From positions 1 through 33,422 of the IMG/VR virus record IMGVR_UViG_3300044766_000018: 33,422 nt of DNA; one strand, 5' to 3'. The translations under genes and the position numbers were made by a program. How positions within the stretch are numbered: the stretch's first letter is position 1; the number at the start of each line of letters is the position of its first letter. Under the pieces are notes generated by a model, which saw only the letters and a list, made by a program, of their open reading frames with translations, did not search any database and was not told the origin of the DNA. Of this stretch, positions 1-7,219 are shown piece after piece. The stretch comes from a virus.

Positions 1-393
1 TTCATCGAAGTGGATCCGGATGAGGTTCCGAACAACCGAGAAGGCAGGCGTGGACGTGTAAGTTATCCTATCACTAAGACCTTCCTAGAGTCAGGTCTGT
101 ATGTGGCCATGATGGATAGAACAGGTATTCAGCAGTCGCTTCAGTCACTCCAGAGTTGCCTGTTTTCCTACATCAGGAATCACGAACTTCCCATCAAGAT
201 GTTTACGCGTGGAGGACAGATTTACTTCATGCGTCTAGATATCGACAAGAATGGTAACCCAATGGGTGATTGGAAGGAAGAGCACGCAACTGAAGGGCGT
301 GATGGGGCCGATAGGAATGTAATTGCTATTCCTATCGACGACGCAGAGGTGGCTACTCGATTCAAGGAAGAAGAGGGTCAGGTGACTAAGTGA
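1..393 (+). CDS. Hypothetical phage protein, 5' end probably off-window
   Basis: The reading frame is open to the first base of the window. A GTG at 10 could serve as a start, but with no visible ribosome-binding site the gene more likely begins upstream and is truncated here. From the GTG it encodes 127 residues, soluble and charged, with no membrane segment or motif I recognise. Its stop codon overlaps the GTG start of the next gene (GTGA), so it is translationally coupled to the deazaguanine genes and belongs to the same operon. Function unknown. Confidence 0.6.
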   Translation, partial: FIEVDPDEVPNNREGRRGRVSYPITKTFLESGLYVAMMDRTGIQQSLQSLQSCLFSYIRNHELPIKMFTRGGQIYFMRLDIDKNGNPMGDWKEEHATEGRDGADRNVIAIPIDDAEVATRFKEEEGQVTK

Positions 394-1043
394 GTCATGT
401 TCTAGTTATATGCGCTAAGCGTTATAACGGACATGAGCTCTGGGTGGCACTTGGTGTGATGCGTCAGCGTGGGCATACTTTCGAAGTTGTATCTCAAGAC
501 ACAACTATTCGAGACGAACTCACGCTACGCCCCAATACGATCAATCGCACTGTCTGGAAAGTCGATCCTAGTGAGATGACTAACTATGATGGAGTTATGA
601 TCGTATCGGGAAACATGGCCGATACAGAAGCTTACTGGGATGACAAACATGTTCTCAGGCTCATCGAAGCCTCCAACAACTTAAGCAAAGCCGTCGCAGC
701 TATCTGCTGTTCTGTTTCTACCATTAGAACAGTAGCTGAAGGAAAGAAGGTTTCGTTCTATCCTCTAGTTAGAGCGCGTCATCGCCTAGCTTCTGCAGGA
801 GCAATTCTTCAAACAGTTGCTCTAACACGTGATGGCAATTTAGTGACAGCTGAACACCAGATGGCCTCACAAGTATGGGCTGAAGAGTATTGTAACGTTC
901 TAGAAGGGAAACCTCAGGAACATTTCTTTACTGACTCTAAGTTTGTACCAAAAGGACGTGAGCGTAAGCCTATTCCTGAACTAGAAGAGCTGAAAGAGAA
1001 GCTACGGAGGAAAGATGAACACCGCAGTAACGAAGGAGATTGA
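390..1043 (+). CDS. DJ-1/PfpI-like (class I glutamine amidotransferase fold) protein
   Basis: 217 aa from a GTG start that overlaps the previous stop (GTGA). It begins with a hydrophobic strand (SHVLVICAKRYNG) and has a GVMIVSGNMAD strand-turn typical of the DJ-1/PfpI fold. A later AAICCSV segment sits where the nucleophile-elbow cysteine of that family lies; the usual following His-Gly is absent, so activity is uncertain. The C-terminus is charged and helical. It is directly upstream of queD, overlapping it by 29 nt, which suggests a part in making or finishing a modified base, for example handling an amide or aldehyde group. That role is inferred only from position. A non-enzymatic DJ-1-like protein is an alternative. 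Confidence 0.6.
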   Translation: MSHVLVICAKRYNGHELWVALGVMRQRGHTFEVVSQDTTIRDELTLRPNTINRTVWKVDPSEMTNYDGVMIVSGNMADTEAYWDDKHVLRLIEASNNLSKAVAAICCSVSTIRTVAEGKKVSFYPLVRARHRLASAGAILQTVALTRDGNLVTAEHQMASQVWAEEYCNVLEGKPQEHFFTDSKFVPKGRERKPIPELEELKEKLRRKDEHRSNEGD

Positions 1044-1491
1044 ATTCGATGCTGGTCATCGTGTGCCTAATCATAATAGTAAGTGCCGTAATCCTCATGG
1101 GCATCGCTATAAGGTACGTGCTACTGTTGTTGGAAGCGTTCTTCAAGTAGCAGGTGATTCTTCCGAAGGAATGGTTGTTGACTTCGGAGACCTCAAGTCA
1201 GTCATGATGACTAGGATTCATGACGTTCTAGACCATGGCTTTATCGTCTACGACCTAGATGAAGTTATGAAGCAGGCGCTTAACATCCCCTTCGAGTTCG
1301 GCTACGAGAGTGAGCAAACATGGAGGGTAATCCAGCTCCCGTACGTTCCTACAGCTGAGAACCTCGCCCTATGGTGCTTCACTCAGTTGAATGACGTTCT
1401 CGATCTCGACAGATTTCATCTAGATGAAGTTACCGTGTGGGAAACTCCTACTAGTTCTGCTACGTACAACCCTCACTGGGAGAATTTGTGA
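1015..1491 (+). CDS. queD: 6-carboxy-5,6,7,8-tetrahydropterin synthase (QueD)
   Basis: 158 aa, ATG start preceded by a strong GGAGG site inside the end of the previous gene. QueD converts 7,8-dihydroneopterin triphosphate to 6-carboxytetrahydropterin, step two of 7-deazaguanine synthesis. Visible hallmarks are FDAGHR near the N-terminus (first zinc His), CRNPHGHRYKV (catalytic Cys and the two other zinc His), DFGDLK, and a late VWETPTSSATY block holding the conserved Glu. At 158 aa it is longer than typical QueD (about 120); the extra residues lie mid-protein around positions 85-110. Its TGA overlaps the GTG of queE, so the two are coupled. The family call is firm. Confidence 0.93.
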   Translation: MNTAVTKEIEFDAGHRVPNHNSKCRNPHGHRYKVRATVVGSVLQVAGDSSEGMVVDFGDLKSVMMTRIHDVLDHGFIVYDLDEVMKQALNIPFEFGYESEQTWRVIQLPYVPTAENLALWCFTQLNDVLDLDRFHLDEVTVWETPTSSATYNPHWENL

Positions 1492-2195
1492 CTCTTCGCT
1501 TGAGCGAAATCTACAGGAGCGTACAGGGTGAAGGACCCCGAGTTGGAGAGGCTACGATATTCGTTAGGTTTGCCGGATGCAACCTTCGATGCCCTAGTTG
1601 GCCTTGCGACACGCAACATGCCATCGACCCAGCAAAGTACCGACACGAGTGGCTACATCTCAACCCTAGCGCAATTGCTGAACGCATATCGTCCGTCGGA
1701 CCAGCTACAGACAATATCTGCTTCACTGGTGGGGAACCCTTCCTTCAGAACAACAAGGATCTTTCCCTTCTTGTTGAAGAGCTTATTGACAGAGACTTTA
1801 GGATTCAAGAAGTCTTTACTAACGGAACACTTCTCTTCCCTGACTGGGTCAAAGAATATCTGTACGTGGTCATGGATTGGAAACTTCCAGGATCAGGAGA
1901 AAGTTACCAAGACGCCAATCGATTCGAGAACTTTAAACGCCTCGATGGTCAGGACGCTATCAAATTCACTATTGCAGATCGAAACGATTACGATCATGCG
2001 ATCTCCATTTGGGATGCGCTCCGAGCCAGTAATAGTCGTAGAATCGACGAGGTCCCAGAGATCTTTTATGGTCCTGTTTGGGGGAAGATAGAAGCTTCAG
2101 AACTAATCAAGTGGGCTCTGGAAGATAATCGTCAGTGGCGACTCAATCTCCAGACGCATAATCTTATCTGGGACCGTACGAAACGAGGTATCTAA
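1488..2195 (+). CDS. queE: 7-carboxy-7-deazaguanine synthase (QueE), radical SAM
   Basis: 235 aa, GTG start overlapping the queD stop. QueE is a radical-SAM enzyme that rearranges 6-carboxytetrahydropterin to 7-carboxy-7-deazaguanine. The N-terminal SEIYRSVQGEGPRVG block is diagnostic of QueE, and TGGEP (residues 80-84) is the SAM-binding motif. The 4Fe-4S cysteines read C31-x3-C35-x4-C40 rather than the standard C-x3-C-x2-C: two residues are added between the second and third cysteine. The stop TAA overlaps the folE ATG (TAATG). Function is confident; the altered cluster motif is noted separately. Confidence 0.93.
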   Translation: MTLRLSEIYRSVQGEGPRVGEATIFVRFAGCNLRCPSWPCDTQHAIDPAKYRHEWLHLNPSAIAERISSVGPATDNICFTGGEPFLQNNKDLSLLVEELIDRDFRIQEVFTNGTLLFPDWVKEYLYVVMDWKLPGSGESYQDANRFENFKRLDGQDAIKFTIADRNDYDHAISIWDALRASNSRRIDEVPEIFYGPVWGKIEASELIKWALEDNRQWRLNLQTHNLIWDRTKRGI

Positions 2196-2749
2196 TGGAA
2201 GAGATGGAGTTCTACGCAGGTAATCTACTGTGCAGGTTGCCGGGGTGGGACTCCGTTGAAGAAGACCACAGAGCCGAAACGCCCAAAAGGTTTGTTGCCA
2301 TGCTCACTGAGATGTGTACACAAACAGACTACGACAAGAAGTTCAAGACATTCCCCAATCATGGCGTGGATGAAATGATTACTCTCGGACCTATTCCATT
2401 CTATACCCTCTGCGCTCACCATGTTGTTCCGTTCTATGGCAACGCCTGGATTGGCTATGTGCCGCGTGATCTGATCGCTGGCCTTTCCAAGTTTGCCAGA
2501 GTAGTTAAAGGTATTGCCAAGGGACTTTGGGTACAGGAGGAACTTACCCAAAGCATTGCCAACTACCTTGATGACGCTCTCCAGCCTCGAGGTGTTGCAG
2601 TTGTTATGAAGGCAGAGCACCTGTGCATGGCAATGAGAGGAATCGCTCAGCCAGGAGTAATCACTACTACATCGAGTATGAAGGGTGTCTTTGGTGACCA
2701 CGACCGAACCGCAAAAGCCGAATTCCTCCAGTGGATCCAGAACTCCTGA
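2195..2749 (+). CDS. folE: GTP cyclohydrolase I (FolE)
   Basis: 184 aa. It converts GTP to 7,8-dihydroneopterin triphosphate, the first step of the deazaguanine (and folate) pathway. Motifs seen are LCAHHVVPFYG (zinc Cys and His) and EHLCMAMRGI (second zinc Cys, with the M-x-x-RG signature), plus GLSKFARVV. It is slightly shorter than bacterial FolE (about 190-220), with a short N-terminus. ATG start overlaps the queE stop (TAATG). Because queD and queE adjoin it, it most likely feeds phage base modification rather than folate synthesis. Confidence 0.95.
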   Translation: MEEMEFYAGNLLCRLPGWDSVEEDHRAETPKRFVAMLTEMCTQTDYDKKFKTFPNHGVDEMITLGPIPFYTLCAHHVVPFYGNAWIGYVPRDLIAGLSKFARVVKGIAKGLWVQEELTQSIANYLDDALQPRGVAVVMKAEHLCMAMRGIAQPGVITTTSSMKGVFGDHDRTAKAEFLQWIQNS

Positions 2750-3059
2750 ACTTTACCTACTAGGAAAGAAGGCTCTGGAGGATAGCCGTCGATGGTTTCC
2801 TCAGACAGCTGAAAGCGTTGCCTTCACTGTACTAGCTCTTGCTGGTGAGGTTGGCGAAGTAGCTAACATCGTCAAGAAGATCGAACGCGGCACCTTCAAG
2901 TGGGGAGATGCTAAGGTTCGATTCGACCTTGACATGGAGGTAGCTGACGTCTTCACCTATCTCGTTCTTCTGGCAGGCCAGTTGAATATCGATCTGCTCC
3001 GTATATACGATCTGAAGCGTACCGAGAACGAACGTAGATTCGGAGCCAAAGATGTCTGA
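2694..3059 (+). CDS. MazG-like nucleotide pyrophosphohydrolase
   Basis: About 121 aa, all-alpha. The domain begins near ELYLLGKKALEDSRRWFP and carries LAGEVGEVANIVKK (E-x2-E metal-binding helix) and DMEVADVFTYLVLLAGQLNIDLL (E-x3-D helix), the pattern of MazG/all-alpha NTP pyrophosphatases that hydrolyse (d)NTPs to monophosphates. I place the start at the GTG at 2694, eight bases after AAGGG; GTG 2685 is an in-frame alternative. It overlaps folE by about 56 nt. Its place in the modification operon suggests nucleotide-pool adjustment. Substrate cannot be read from sequence. Confidence 0.75.
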   Translation: MTTTEPQKPNSSSGSRTPELYLLGKKALEDSRRWFPQTAESVAFTVLALAGEVGEVANIVKKIERGTFKWGDAKVRFDLDMEVADVFTYLVLLAGQLNIDLLRIYDLKRTENERRFGAKDV

Positions 3060-3354
3060 AGTAGAAAAGGCTATTCTCGAAGCACTTCAGGAGTTTCAGG
3101 CACTTCGTATCGAGCGTCATGCCAAAGGTGAAGAGAAGTATGGACATCTTACCTATCTGGGTAACGATGTTATCCGTATGATGCTCGAAGAGCTTGCTGA
3201 CCTGGTGAACTATGCTGAGTACCAGGCAGCGAAAATCCTCATGCTCCAACGTCTACTAGAAGAGGATCCTAGACTCGAAGCTGCAACGAAAGACAACCAG
3301 ATCACAATAGGTGTCGAAGCATTCAAAGGTACAAAGGAAGGGTGGAAGCAATGA
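3052..3354 (+). CDS. Small all-alpha protein, possible second NTP-pyrophosphatase-like
   Basis: 100 aa, ATG overlapping the end of the MazG-like gene. It is entirely helical and acidic, with HAKGEEKYGHLTYLGNDV followed by MMLEELADLVNYAEYQ; the EE-x2-D-x2-NYA helix resembles the metal-binding helix of MazG/dUTPase-type all-alpha enzymes found in many phages. The first metal-binding helix is less clear than in its neighbour, so enzymatic activity is only a suggestion. Its TGA overlaps the ATG of dpdA (ATGA), placing it firmly in the modification operon. Confidence 0.55.
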   Translation: MSEVEKAILEALQEFQALRIERHAKGEEKYGHLTYLGNDVIRMMLEELADLVNYAEYQAAKILMLQRLLEEDPRLEAATKDNQITIGVEAFKGTKEGWKQ

Positions 3355-4103
3355 AGCTTGCTCTAATTCCTCCAATCGACATGCTGGATGATACATGTCT
3401 GACACATGTTCAGATGATGCTTCCACATCTCCTGAAGTTCCCTTTCTATGCGAACGCCTACAGGAGACTCGCACAGGATTCGACACAGTTCGTCATCATG
3501 GACAACGGTGCAGCAGAGTCTGAGACCTTCAACATGGAGGCTCTTCTCTTCAATGCAATGTCATTCAATGTCGATGAGATTGTATGTCCAGACGCATTAG
3601 GTAATGCCCTCAACACATTCGACTTGACAGGTAGGTTTATTGACCTTGCCATCAAGGAGAAGTGGACAAAAGGTCTTGGCGTCGTGGCTCAGGGTTCTAC
3701 AGTTCATGAGGCATACGATACAGCTGTCGAGATGATCGAAGCTTTCAAGGCTGTAGTGACAGCAGTTCATATCCCTCGACTACTAATCAAACCTGGTAGG
3801 TTGAGTGCGCGGCTATTTCTAGCCAAGAGGTTACACGACGAGTACCCAAATATATCCATCCATCTACTAGGCGCGTCACCCCTGTGGTGCAGTGAAATTA
3901 AAAGGGCCCCGGTCTACATCCGTAGCATGGATACCTCGATGCCCTACGTGTATGGGCGAGCGAGGTATTACGTCGATAGGCAATACGGAACTCCTCCTCC
4001 TACCCGCGGAAACGACGAAAGCTTCTTTACTAGTAAGTGGAATAGTCCTCAGTACTCTGCTTGCCAGTACAACGTGGAGACTATGCTGAAATGGTCGAAG
4101 TAA
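3351..4103 (+). CDS. dpdA: DpdA-like DNA guanine transglycosylase (inserts 7-deazaguanine into DNA)
   Basis: 250 aa from the ATG at 3351, which overlaps the preceding stop (ATGA) and follows GGAAGGGTGG. It resembles phage DpdA proteins, compact relatives of tRNA-guanine transglycosylase that exchange guanine in DNA for a 7-deazaguanine base. Landmarks are MDNGAAE (Asp51), the VCPDALGN segment (Asp81), GVVAQG (113-115 region), HLLGAS (171-176), and RSMDTSMPYVYGR, where Asp194 is the candidate covalent nucleophile matching the second TGT aspartate. I see no CxCxxC zinc site. It follows folE/queD/queE and overlaps the polymerase gene by 13 nt. Base product and target motif cannot be read here. 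Confidence 0.85.
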   Translation: MKLALIPPIDMLDDTCLTHVQMMLPHLLKFPFYANAYRRLAQDSTQFVIMDNGAAESETFNMEALLFNAMSFNVDEIVCPDALGNALNTFDLTGRFIDLAIKEKWTKGLGVVAQGSTVHEAYDTAVEMIEAFKAVVTAVHIPRLLIKPGRLSARLFLAKRLHDEYPNISIHLLGASPLWCSEIKRAPVYIRSMDTSMPYVYGRARYYVDRQYGTPPPTRGNDESFFTSKWNSPQYSACQYNVETMLKWSK

Positions 4104-6433
4104 GAAAGCACCCATACGCAGAGTGTGAAAACTGTCCGCTCAGCCGAGGAGGGGTATTCGTCCCTTCAGTTGGGAATCCCAGTGCCAAACTTGCCATCGT
4201 CGGGGAAGCCCCTGGCGTGCAGGAATCCAGAGTGGGAAGGCCGTTTGTTGGGCCATCTGGAAAACTTCTCAACATGGTACTCAAACATCACGGGATCAAG
4301 CGTTCGGAAACAATGCTCACGAATGCCTGTCTCTGTCGCCCAGCAGATGGTTCGACGCCTCCTAAAGCCGCGATTAATAGCTGTCGACCGCGACTGCTCG
4401 CCGAGCTTGATGGAATTGGGATCACAACAGCACTTGCACTCGGTAACAGTGCATCTGAAGCTCTTCTCGGGGTATCTGGTGTTACAAAACTCCGAGTTGG
4501 CCCAGGACGACCTTCAACGTATCTCCCTAACGTACATGTCATTTCCACAGTCCATCCTGCAGCGTGCCTTCGCCAAGGGGATATGTTTCCTCACCTCGTC
4601 GCTGATGTAGGAAAGATAGGAGCGTCACGTGTTCCTTGGATGCCGCCTAGTTACTTCGTCGCTGAAACTCCAGTGGAGGCACTCTACGCGATCCAGTTCC
4701 TATGGCAAAGAGAAGGACCACTTGTTGTCGACATTGAAGTCGATATTGAAAAGGACACCGCTTTCGACCACCCAAATCGGTATGGCATGCTCTGTATTGG
4801 AGTCGCATACGCCAGAAAAAGAGCATTTGTATTCGCTGACAGTTGTTTGGACGCCCAAGTTTACAGTGAACTTGGTAAGCTATTCCGACGCCGACGCATC
4901 GTCGCTCAGAATGGCAAGTTCGATCTTGCGGGCCTATTCCCAAAGCTTGGGCCTCTTGAACTCTGGTTCGACACTATGCTTGCCAGCTACGTCTTCGACG
5001 AACGGCCAGGCATCCACGGACTCAAACACCAAGCTGTCGAATATCTAGGAGCTCCACAGTATGACGACGAAATCAAGCAGTACGTTTCAGGAGGAAGGTC
5101 TTACGCCAATATTCCTCGTTCAATACTACACAGATACAACGCGTACGATGTTGTTTGCACGTATGATCTGTTCAAAATGTATGAGAGGAGATTCGCGGAA
5201 CCTGCCAATGAAGGACTTAGATCCGTCCACGATCATCTCGTTGCAGCATCCAATCAGCTCATGTTCGTCGAGCTTAACGGAATTGCAATTGATCGTGAAT
5301 ACCTCAATGTGCTTTCCAAGGATTACCTTCAAAGTATCGCAGGAATAAGAAAAGAAATTCAAACTCTAACAGATACGGAGATTAATCCAAACTCTCCTTT
5401 ACAGGTTAAGAAGCAACTACTGACCTACAGGTGTCGAGTCGAATCTACTAACGCAGATACACTTCAAGGAATTATCGAAAGGACAGCAGAACAACCTCAA
5501 TATCTGGCTCTCAATCAGTTCTGTCAACTCTTACTGAAACATCGAAGGGAGGCTAAACTGTATGGTACGTATCTCAAAGGGACAACAACCAGACTCTATC
5601 GAGGTAGAGTTTACCCCACATTCCTTCTCCACGGAACTACTACCGGACGGCTTGCATGTAGAAATCCTAATCTCCAAAACGTTCCTCGAGAATCTTCCAT
5701 TAGGAAGATTTATGTTCCTGCAAAAGATGGGAACATCTTCGTACAAGTTGACTACAGTCAGGCTGAACTTAGAGTTCTGTCCTACCTCGCCAGAGACAAA
5801 TACTTCCGAGACATTTTTAACGGAGGAGACAGAGACCTTTTCGACGAACTCACACTCGTACTCTACCCAACTGCCAACCGTAGAATTCTCTCTTCCGCGC
5901 AATGGAAAGAACTTCGAATCAGAGTCAAAGCGTACGTCTACGGACTCTCCTACGGTCGTACTGAATATAGCATCGCTGATGAATACAGTATCCCTGTCGC
6001 TGAGGCCAGAGCCGGAATGTCCGCCTTCTTCAAAGTTATTCCGGAGATTGTGGAATTTTCTAAAAAGACACGTCAATCTGTCCTAGATGGTAACTACCTA
6101 GAGACACCGTTCGGAAGACGACGTCGATTCGGTTTGATCACGGACGAGAACAAAAAAGACATCATGAACGAGGCTCTAGCATTCATGCCTCAATCAACAG
6201 CTAGTGATATGTGTCTTCAAGCGTTCACCTGGGCAAGGAAGGAGCTTCGTGGGAAGGCATTCATTCGAAACATCGTCCACGACTCTATTCTGGCCGAATG
6301 TTCACCCGATGACGCAGAAGAAGTTGCCTCCGTTATCGATGAGCTTATGGTTCGATCGGCCAAATCGATCGTGGGTGATTACGTTCTATTCGCTACGGAC
6401 TACAAGGTCGGTCACAACTGGGGAGAGGTCTAA
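4091..6433 (+). CDS. Fused family-4 uracil-DNA glycosylase / 3'-5' exonuclease / family A DNA polymerase
   Basis: 780 aa from ATG 4091. N-terminus (about 1-190) is a family-4 UDG-like domain: Cys12, Cys15, Cys82 and Cys98 fit the 4Fe-4S ligand spacing, with GEAPGVQESRVGRPFVG (38-54) and a later STVHPAAC. Next comes a DnaQ-like exonuclease: VVDIEVD (Exo I), AQNGKFDL (Exo II), YNAYDVVCTYDL (Exo III). The C-terminal half is Pol I-type: DYSQAELR (motif A), R-x3-K-x3-YG-x2-YG (motif B) and VHDSILAE (motif C). This architecture resembles SPO1-type polymerases. Tyr replaces the Phe of E. coli Pol I in the O-helix, as in T7. No 5' nuclease domain is visible. It is the replicative polymerase candidate, coupled to dpdA. 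Confidence 0.93.
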   Translation: MVEVRKHPYAECENCPLSRGGVFVPSVGNPSAKLAIVGEAPGVQESRVGRPFVGPSGKLLNMVLKHHGIKRSETMLTNACLCRPADGSTPPKAAINSCRPRLLAELDGIGITTALALGNSASEALLGVSGVTKLRVGPGRPSTYLPNVHVISTVHPAACLRQGDMFPHLVADVGKIGASRVPWMPPSYFVAETPVEALYAIQFLWQREGPLVVDIEVDIEKDTAFDHPNRYGMLCIGVAYARKRAFVFADSCLDAQVYSELGKLFRRRRIVAQNGKFDLAGLFPKLGPLELWFDTMLASYVFDERPGIHGLKHQAVEYLGAPQYDDEIKQYVSGGRSYANIPRSILHRYNAYDVVCTYDLFKMYERRFAEPANEGLRSVHDHLVAASNQLMFVELNGIAIDREYLNVLSKDYLQSIAGIRKEIQTLTDTEINPNSPLQVKKQLLTYRCRVESTNADTLQGIIERTAEQPQYLALNQFCQLLLKHRREAKLYGTYLKGTTTRLYRGRVYPTFLLHGTTTGRLACRNPNLQNVPRESSIRKIYVPAKDGNIFVQVDYSQAELRVLSYLARDKYFRDIFNGGDRDLFDELTLVLYPTANRRILSSAQWKELRIRVKAYVYGLSYGRTEYSIADEYSIPVAEARAGMSAFFKVIPEIVEFSKKTRQSVLDGNYLETPFGRRRRFGLITDENKKDIMNEALAFMPQSTASDMCLQAFTWARKELRGKAFIRNIVHDSILAECSPDDAEEVASVIDELMVRSAKSIVGDYVLFATDYKVGHNWGEV

Positions 6434-6435
6434 GT

Positions 6436-6615
6436 ATGCCCACCGCAGATTATATGGCGGAATATAGAAAGAAGCACGAAGCATATAAAGAGCGACAGAA
6501 TGCTCTCGGTAGAGCAAGGAAGAGGGCTGATCAACGACTGCGCCATATGTATCTACAAGAATGGAATAAGCTGTTTGCTGAAGAGAAAGCTACTGAGGGG
6601 ATAAGAGATGCCTAG
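6436..6615 (+). CDS. Small basic helical protein, 59 aa
   Basis: ATG two bases after the polymerase stop; ends TAG at 6613-6615. The protein begins MPTADYMAEYRKKHEAYKER and is rich in Lys/Arg and Glu, probably one long amphipathic helix that could bind nucleic acid. The site GGGAGAGG just upstream, inside the polymerase end, serves as ribosome-binding site. Its end overlaps the next ATG by 8 nt, as expected in this operon. The MAEYRKKH style is common in small phage proteins; no function is assigned. Confidence 0.65.
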   Translation: MPTADYMAEYRKKHEAYKERQNALGRARKRADQRLRHMYLQEWNKLFAEEKATEGIRDA

Positions 6616-6916
6616 AGGCAAAGCAGCACAGGTCAGTGATACTCGTACTGCTCCCAACGGATATCACTACACCAGAACAACAAAGGGGTGGAGACTTACC
6701 CACCACATCTACGCAGAGAAGTACATCGGTCGACCTCTTCGAGAGGATGAACGAGTCACCTTCAAGGGAAAGGACAAGACAGACTTCTCTGAAGAGAACT
6801 TGGAAGTTTCAATCCAGGGAAGGGGATCACTTCACCGTCGTAAGGCTCAAATCGAAGCACGTATTGCGGAGCTTCAAGCTGAACTGGAAGATGTCGTCAA
6901 GAGGATCATGTTATGA
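6608..6916 (+). CDS. HNH-derived DNA-binding protein lacking catalytic histidines
   Basis: 102 aa. The segment WRLTHHIYAEKYIGRPLREDERVTFKGKDKTDFSEENLEV (positions about 28-67) is colinear with phage HNH endonucleases of the type that carry VHHKNGDKxDNRPENLEL, but the catalytic His-His has become Thr-Phe, and Asn-Gly has become Gly-Lys. The C-terminus (about 75-102) is a coiled-coil (RRKAQIEARIAELQAELEDV). Likely a DNA-binding remnant or repurposed HNH fold rather than an active nuclease. It overlaps both neighbouring genes; the downstream overlap is ATGA. Confidence 0.6.
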   Translation: MPRGKAAQVSDTRTAPNGYHYTRTTKGWRLTHHIYAEKYIGRPLREDERVTFKGKDKTDFSEENLEVSIQGRGSLHRRKAQIEARIAELQAELEDVVKRIML

Positions 6917-7065
6917 ATTTTGACAAGAGAGCTGGTAAACGTGTACGTAAGCTTCTTATTCTTCAAGAATATCTATGTAAAGTATGCGGAAAGCATACTA
7001 ACAATGGGAGCTATTTTGAGCATGAAAATATGTTAATCTGTGGCAAATGTTCTCTAAAGCTCTGA
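6913..7065 (+). CDS. Zinc-ribbon mini-protein, 50 aa
   Basis: ATG overlaps the previous stop (ATGA at 6913-6916); TGA at 7063-7065. The 50-residue product has a basic N-terminus (NFDKRAGKRVRK) and two CxxC knuckles, Cys22-Cys25 (CKVC) and Cys43-Cys46 (CGKC), 17 residues apart: a textbook zinc-ribbon pattern. The basic arm suggests nucleic-acid or polymerase contact. Last gene of the contiguous chain before the first real gap in the plus operon. Specific role unknown. Confidence 0.65.
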   Translation: MNFDKRAGKRVRKLLILQEYLCKVCGKHTNNGSYFEHENMLICGKCSLKL

Positions 7066-7219
7066 GCTCACAGCCTGAGACATCGTGTTAGACCTATTTA
7101 GACTCTAGAGAGACGAGATTGAATCTAGAAGCTGAGTAATGATAAAGCCAAAGATCCTTTAGAGTCTATACTCAAATCTAACCGCTTGATACAAGTCACA
7201 GAGACCACAGGGGTATACA
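7066..7219 (+). other. Non-coding gap with a 9-bp inverted repeat
   Basis: The only gap over 100 bp in the plus operon. TAGACTCTA at 7099-7107 is the exact inverse of TAGAGTCTA at 7160-7168; the match extends outward to 11 of 12. The stretch is AT-rich compared with flanking genes. I see no convincing -35/-10 pair, tRNA or ORF. It could hold an internal promoter, operator or RNA structure upstream of the 56-aa gene. Confidence 0.4.

Noticed and set aside
1528-2091. 187-codon plus-strand frame inside queE
   Set aside because: It is another frame of queE, whose radical-SAM motifs prove the real frame; the alternative is Ser/Leu/Thr-rich with no domain.
5531-6086. Frames of 181 (minus) and 174 (plus) codons inside the polymerase gene
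   Set aside because: They overlap polymerase motifs A and B; neither shows a conserved motif or ribosome-binding site.
7066-7219. tRNA or small RNA gene in the early-operon gap
   Set aside because: No cloverleaf, no T-loop GTTCRA-type sequence and no terminator-like end were found.
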